Source of the DNA: Castanea sativa
Taxonomy: Eukaryota > Streptophyta > Magnoliopsida > Fagales > Fagaceae
NCBI RefSeq assembly: GCF_040712315.1
Contig: NC_134019.1
Location: 36,055,873-36,119,872 of the forward strand
DNA length: 64,000 nt
Direction: 5' to 3'
Of this stretch, positions 58,620 through 64,000 are shown piece by piece. A model generated the notes under the pieces. The model saw nothing but the letters and a program-made list of their open reading frames with translations, was not told the origin of the DNA and searched no databases. The number at the start of each line of letters is the position of its first letter. The first letter of the stretch is position 1. Both the position numbers and the translations under genes were made by a program.

Positions 58620-59212
58620 TGATGCAAAAAATCACCAGTGAGCCGAACGGTCCTCACGTGCTCTTGACGGAACCTGCGAAGTACAAACACAGAGAAGACC
58701 TTACAGAGAGTATTGGTGTGGTACTAGCCAGAGACCCTCCGAAAGTTAAGTTAGAGAGAGAATCTTTATAACTCTATAGTGCCAGAGCTGGAGAATTATG
58801 CGTACCTACTTTTGTGAGATCTTTTGGGGTTTTTATAGTTCTGTAGAGATGACTTTTATTCCTTGGTGAGTAAGGTCTTTCCTTATAAAGAAGATTTTCA
58901 TTAGTGCCCATATTTTATGGGATCCTTTCCTTATAGGAAATTCCAGATTTATGGCTATACGTATGGAGCAAGGTCTCTCCATATTGGGGTTCTTGGAAAC
59001 CACGCATACTATGTAGGTGCCACGTGGCTCTATCTGGGCCCGTCCGTCTATCCTGGGTCCATCTTCCTTAGAGCAAGAAACTCGTATGAGTAATGAGTCC
59101 TTCCATGTGGTAAGTCCGTTTGAGAGGTAAGCCCGTTTATTTACTTCGTGGTTAGTATATCAACTGGTCCGTCACCTTTGTTCGGCTCCGACTTTGGATT
59201 TTATCCCTATCA
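58620..59212 (-). repeat. Probable solo LTR of a related gypsy element
   Basis: Begins TGATGCAAAAAATCACCAGT and ends TTTTATCCCTATCA. Both ends resemble those of element 2 (TGATGATGC...AAAATCAGT; CCTATCA), but the body differs. It contains GCCACGTGGC and a T/A-rich promoter-like region. No coding sequence adjoins it, and I see no clear 5-bp target duplication. Confidence 0.6.
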
Positions 59213-59936
59213 ATTATATTCTAAAATAGTTTCTTATTATTGTATGTTTGTGTGTGTGATGGCAGTTTATATAAGTTATTTTCTTCCAAATTTTGATGAA
59301 GATAGTGGTGTGTCCGAGGCACACATATGGTTTTCTATTCATCATCATATTTTCATAATTGAACCAAATGGTTGGTAAGTATTAGAAGATCAACAACCTA
59401 TCAACTTGTTTATAGAACGATTGTAGTTATGCTTAATCTTTCAATTTTCACTGCAATTTTGAAACTAGCAGTTTCAGTCATAATTAGGCTTCACAACAAA
59501 AGAAAGATGAATTTTTTTAACGGCTCTTTGGTTTTTTTTTTTTTTTTTTACATTGAAAGGTAAATTACTATGAAATTTAATACATAATATGTCAACCTTA
59601 TATTATTTTTTAGATTTAAAAGAAGGTTGAATTCCATTTATTTTTTTAATATATTAATCCACACTTGAATTTTAATATATTTTTTAATTTTGAATTCTGA
59701 AATTATCTTAATTCATACTTTGGTCCTCCCAAAACTAAATTATTAATTTTGCTTTTGTTTTTTGGGTTAAGGAGATAAGTAGACGAAGGACAACTTATAG
59801 GTATAAGTCCCAAGCCCACCTTAATTAAATGAGTACTCTTAACTCTCAAAGATGGCATAGATACCTTAAAATGAGCAATATAGCATCCTACCATCTTTAG
59901 AGGAGAAATTCTTATTTCTTAAACCTTTTTATTTAG

Positions 59937-60034
59937 TGGGTTTTACTTAACTCAATTAGTAAAGTTTGTTGTCGCCAAATAAGAGATTTGCACAATAATA
60001 AAGAACAATTATCATTGAATGGACGCCTTAAATT
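59937..60034 (+). mobile_element. Diverged, internally deleted Au-type SINE
   Basis: GTGGGTTTTACTTAACTCAA TTAGTAAAGTT, AATAAGAGATTT, then AATTATCATTGAATGGACGC C and TTAAATT follow the Au SINE order with the B-box region missing. Confidence 0.55.
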
Positions 60035-60614
60035 TAAAATACTAATAATTTATAAAAATAAAAAACTAAAACCTTTTTACTCTAGGGTATCGAATAGCTA
60101 ATCATACTTTTATAGATTAAGGCCCAGTTAGGCAATTGATTGGTAAAGAAAATTGCTTGATCAAGACAAAAATGAAAAGAAAGCTTAAGAATGCCTGATC
60201 ACGACAGAAATGAAGAGAAGGCTTATTGTATTGGTAAGCTGTCACCAACTCTACATGCCATGACTTTAATATGCTGGAAAACAAAATGATTATTGTATCG
60301 CTTTTGTACCTACTCCCACCCATCCATTCCTTTTAGTTATAGTCAAAAGAGTAGGGACAATCGTAATATGCTTTTGCAGAATTAAAGGACCACCACTAAG
60401 CAGATTTGTGATCACCAAGATTAACTTTCGAATTATTAATTGTCCACGTTGATCATAAGGTTTTTATGTCTTCTTCACATGATTTCTCTTTTGTGTTTTT
60501 TAAATTTTAAGTATAAAATATTAATATTTTGTAGAAACGGTACCAATAATAGTTTTTTTTTTTTTTTGGACTTTTAAATTTCTTTGAGTATTTAACTATT
60601 CTCTTGTTTATATG

Positions 60615-60715
60615 TAGTCTTTTTAAGGATGACTTCAATTTGCTGGCATAAGGTTTCGAATCCGAAACCTCATGGATATCATGAGACCTTTGTAACCACT
60701 TAACTAATCTTATAA
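60615..60715 (-). mobile_element. Possible tRNA-derived SINE fragment
   Basis: Minus strand: TTAGTTAAGTGGTTACAAAG, then GGTTTCGGATTCGAAACC, resembling A and B boxes. Family unknown. Confidence 0.35.
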
Positions 60716-63406
60716 TAAGAAATATTTGAGAATTGTTTTGAGTGAAGGGAGATAGATAAAGAGGCAATGGGAGAAGATGACTAGATGCACTAAACCTCCA
60801 TGCAAAGTGCAAAAATAGGTTAGTGTGTTTGAAAAACTATATAATTGATTCAATTCTGGTTTAAATGAAACTTGAACTAAAATCAATCAATTTTAATTTT
60901 ATCTTATTTTATATCCAATTTGTCAGGTAAGTTTGGACTAATTTTGGTAATTTTAATTTTTATTATACTCAACCTTAAAATCTACATGCTTGCTATAAAA
61001 ATAAAAATAAATCTGCAAACTTCACATTGTCATGTATCACATAATTATGTACTTATTTTCTTAAGTCTTACTTTGATTATGCGAAACACTTTTTTATTAA
61101 AGGTAGGTAAAATAGTAGGAAATCAAAAGACAAGTTTCGAACTTCGAACAGACACAGGACACCACAAATACTATACCATTATTACTAAAGCCATCACTTG
61201 AACCCATATGATATACTTGTTTTAATTGTGTGTTGATAATGTTGCAAAAAAAAAAGTGTGTGTTGATAAGGCTTAACATGTGGCGTATTTATTGAATTAC
61301 TTGTCTTATTAGATAAAGATTTTTAATATTTTTGGTATAACAACCAGATTTATGAAAACGGCCCCATAACTCACAAATTTCTAAATCGAACCAAATGGAC
61401 ACTAATTATATAATTAATTTTTCTATACTATTTATTGAGATCCGAGTATTATTTAAAACTAAGTTTAGTATTCTATGAAAACAAAAACATATTCATCAAT
61501 CAAGGTGAAGCTTGGATCATTCTTTTAAAAAAAAAAAGGGGGAAGCTTGGATAATGCACAAAACTTCTCTCTAACTTTATTTTGAAAAATCTCATTCAAT
61601 CCATTACGTAACACAAATTTTAGTTCTTTATTCTTCAATTATTATATTTTTTTATAATATTTTGGTAATGAATAATCTTGCTTGATTATTTAATCTCTGT
61701 GGTCATAGTGGTGTCCGCCATTGACAAGATTGACATCATTTCCCTCTTCCACCTCAAGTTAAAATAAAGCTTAGTTTGATTAAACTTGAGTTTGGTGTAA
61801 CTTCAATAAATGTTATATTAGTCTGTCATTTTTATTATTATAATAGTTTTTAACCCTTGTTAGATTAAGTGCCTCACTCACAATGATCATGTTCAAATAT
61901 TAAAGTGATTCAACAGTATAAACTAATTTATCTAAAAAAGTGTTCAAAATTTTAATTCCTTGTGTTCTTATAGATTTGCTAATAAATAACATCATAGATT
62001 TGATAATAAACAACATCCAATAATCGTTATAAAATTTTATACGTGTGATGAATATATAGAGAAAATCCATCCAAACAAAATATGATATAGAGAAAAACTG
62101 ATTTAATGGTAGATTCAACAAAATATTGATTAAAATAAATTTACAAACACATAAATTGTGAAATTTTTGTAGGGAAAAAAATACAGAAAACATTCATGTG
62201 GTTTTTCCATAAAATACAGAACTCTCCTATTGACTATTGACTATAAGTCCATAACACTAAACAATCCTTCTGAAATATTGTTTTATGTATAAATCATTAA
62301 ACATTAGTAAAAACAAACGGTGAATTACTCATAAGATGAAACATGTATATATATACTATGTCGCATAAAACAGTACAACTTCGGGGTTTTGTGTTTCACT
62401 CCCGAACCTTAAGGGGGTTAAGTGTTCCATTTCAAAACGCCTAGGATTAAATATACTCAATTAACGGCTTACACATAAATTAATACTACAAGAGTTTAAT
62501 CATTAGACTAAAACCTTTAAGAGGTTCTGTGTTTTACGAGGAGACCACATGGAGGTTTTGCATAACTTTTCATATCTTATATTTAAAGAAAGATTATAAC
62601 TTAGATACAGTATATTAGGCGTGGTACATTAGGGGCTGTTTGGTAGGGTGTTTTGAACAATAGTTTTCAGTGTTTAAACAACATTACACGTATTTTCACA
62701 CACTTTGTCACTCACGCGTATATATTTCTAAATAATACAAACAACGTTACTAGAACAACATTACCAAACGGACTTCTCAATTGAATTCAACCACTTGATT
62801 GTTTTGAATTTAGTTGTCATTGGAAAAGATAACACTATTTGTGTCTTATTGGTCAATGCAACCAAGTATTTTAATTTAATTGGAAAACTAATGTACTATA
62901 CCTCAAATAGCCTATCTAAGTTTTATTCTTAAGAGTGCATTTGGTCGTGGTTAAAATGGGGTGATAAAAGATGATAGAGAGCAGAGTGAAGAGAAAATTA
63001 TACAAATAGGTGTTTGGTTGAAAAGAGAAAATATGATAGATTTTGCTAGGGAGCAGGAGTTTTCTTTCCAGCCCACTAAAAAGCAATCTCCCCAAATTGG
63101 GGAGAAAATAGGAGAGAAAAGGGCAACAAAATCTTTGGACAAAAATGTCCTCCTAACAACATTTCTTTGTTGTTTAATTACTTTTCATTTTTGTCTAATT
63201 CTTCTTCAGTTCTACACTTCTGCTACATTTCATTGTTTTTTTCTTTTTCTTTTTTAATTTTGTTCATCCTTTTTTTTTTCTTCCGCCACCTTTTTTTTCT
63301 TATCTGTTTTGGGTTATTAGGTATTTGGGTTCATCTTCTTCATTTTTTAATGAAATACTTATTCATACACTTTTAAAAAAAAAAAAAAGTATAATGTTTT
63401 TTTTTA

Positions 63407-63552
63407 GGCAAAAATGCAAACCTGACCCTCTAACTTTCAACATTTTTCATTTCAGTCCTCTAACTTTTAATTTTTGTCAATCCAGACTTCTGTTAAAACT
63501 CAGTTAAGATTACCATTAAACTCATTGGAAAATGACCATTTTACCCTCCAAC
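63407..63552. mobile_element. Single MULE-like terminus
   Basis: GGCAAAAATGCAAACCTGAC then CCTCTAACTTTCAACATTTT, TCAGTCCTCTAACTTTTAAT and GTTAAAACTCAGTTAAGATT have the form of a MULE long TIR (compare GGTATAAATGCAC... at 39582). No inverted partner is visible to the left or before 64000. Confidence 0.5.
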
Positions 63553-63568
63553 AGATGAAGAAGATGGC

Positions 63569-63571
<3 letters not shown>

Positions 63572-63609
<38 letters not shown>
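63572..63609. repeat. (CT)n microsatellite
   Basis: About 18 CT units. Read on the minus strand it gives a spurious Arg-Glu run. Confidence 0.95.
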
Positions 63610-63611
<2 letters not shown>

Positions 63612-63829
63612 GGAAAGCAAAACTTATTTTGCTGCCGTTTTGTCTCTGTATATGGTCGTTTCCGACGAGGCCGAACGACGGCGGAGATGGGCTTGGGCTT
63701 GGGCTTGATGGGTTGTTGTTTTAATTCACGCTTTTCTCTTTCACATTCCTTTCGTTTCAGCAATGTAAGTTTTTTCCTTTTAATTTCACGAGAACCAAAC
63801 AGTGAGGAACACAGGAAATGGTAATTTAC

Positions 63830-63988
63830 CTGAGTGGGACGCATGGCGGTTTCGAGAGCAGAGAGGCGGTGATCGAAGGAGCCGAGAATGACAACCATGT
63901 TTTCGGTGCTGGTTTGGCTCTTCTGCAGTGACTCTCTTATGGCTGCAGCTCTCTCGCTCAGAGCCTCCATTGCTTGTGGAATCCCCAT
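63830..63988 (-). CDS. EXO70A1: EXO70A1-like exocyst subunit, first coding exon only
   Basis: EXO70 subunits tether secretory vesicles at the plasma membrane as part of the exocyst. The exon begins at ATG 63988 and has 53 codons (MGIPQAMEALSERAAAIRES, then LQKSQTSTENMVVILGSFDH and RLSALETAMRPTQ), ending at donor GTAAAT (63829). This is the conserved N-terminus of plant EXO70A proteins, and the ETAMRPTQ boundary is where I expect the first junction. The next expected exon (I-R-T/I-H-type sequence) is not found on the minus strand anywhere down to 59213. So either intron 1 is very long, the gene is broken, or this is a captured exon; a MULE-like terminus lies 280 bp away and the window ends 12 bp upstream of the ATG. 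Confidence 0.85.
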
Positions 63989-64000
63989 TGTTTTTTTCCT

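Larger units (their letters stand above)
59213..63406. other. Intergenic AT-rich spacer
   Basis: No gene recognised; no further EXO70 exon was found on the minus strand here. Holds SINE fragments (59937-60034, 60615-60715) and a possible MITE (62633-62775: GGGGCTGTTTGGTAGGGTGT against ACCAAACGGACTT, no clean target duplication). Confidence 0.5.

Noticed and set aside
62633..62775. MITE candidate with GTTTGGTA/TACCAAAC-type ends
   Set aside because: Terminal match is short and no equal flanking bases were found.
63500..63829. C-terminal extension of the EXO70 exon as one 162-codon ORF
   Set aside because: The conserved sequence ends exactly at donor GTAAAT; beyond it the frame runs into intron sequence and a (CT)n tract giving an Arg-Glu run.
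1..64000. tRNA, rRNA or CRISPR loci
   Set aside because: Only SINE-type A/B boxes were found; no cloverleaf-capable tRNA, no rRNA blocks, and no spaced identical repeats.

Overview
This is nuclear DNA from a eudicot plant, probably a woody species. The evidence is spliced genes with GT-AG introns, plant-specific families (plastid-targeted ClpP6, BURP, organ-specific S2/P4, EXO70A), AT-rich spacers full of microsatellites, and plant-type transposons (Tat-lineage Ty3/gypsy, MULEs, Tourist/Harbinger MITEs, Au-type SINEs, LINE remnants). A Fagales-like tree is only an impression. No prokaryotic features or CRISPR arrays were seen.

Host genes are few. From left to right: a CLPP6 gene running off the left edge (minus; six exons visible, 209 codons reconstructed with phases that agree); a bL33 organellar ribosomal protein gene (plus) with a 2.3 kb 5'UTR intron holding a SINE and a LINE remnant; a BURP-domain pseudogene (minus, one in-frame stop); a small two-exon organ-specific S2/P4-like secreted protein gene (plus); an intact two-exon BURP gene (minus), paralogous to the pseudogene; and, at the right edge, the first coding exon of an EXO70A1-like exocyst gene (minus).

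The left half between these genes is AT-rich spacer with small repeats: a 3 x 154-bp array in a CLPP6 intron, three consecutive long hairpins at 13.2-13.8 kb, a 2 x 164-bp duplication at 18 kb, and three Tourist/Harbinger-like elements with TTA/TAA target duplications (12.3, 21.3 and 22.0 kb).

35.6-45.1 kb is a three-level nest. An old ~1 kb TIR element (35640-45135) was split by a Ty3/gypsy element (35681-44197, flanked by TTAAG), which carries a 1.7 kb MULE (39582-41292, flanked by the 9-bp duplication TAGAATTTA). The 3' part of this gypsy is a five-copy, ~555-bp tandem array fusing LTR-tail sequence to the start of an unrecognised coding sequence. This is the most unusual structure in the window.

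48.3-58.5 kb is a full-length, young Tat-type gypsy element on the minus strand: two 667-bp LTRs with about 9 differences, TTCTT target duplication, PBS and PPT. Its gag-pol is interrupted by one frame change and one UGA. On the opposite strand it carries a four-exon gene with its own TATA box, resembling the 'putative gypsy type transposon' family, with one extra base in exon 1. A probable solo LTR follows at 58.6-59.2 kb. The remainder to 63.4 kb is AT-rich spacer with SINE fragments, and a MULE-like terminus lies next to the EXO70A exon.
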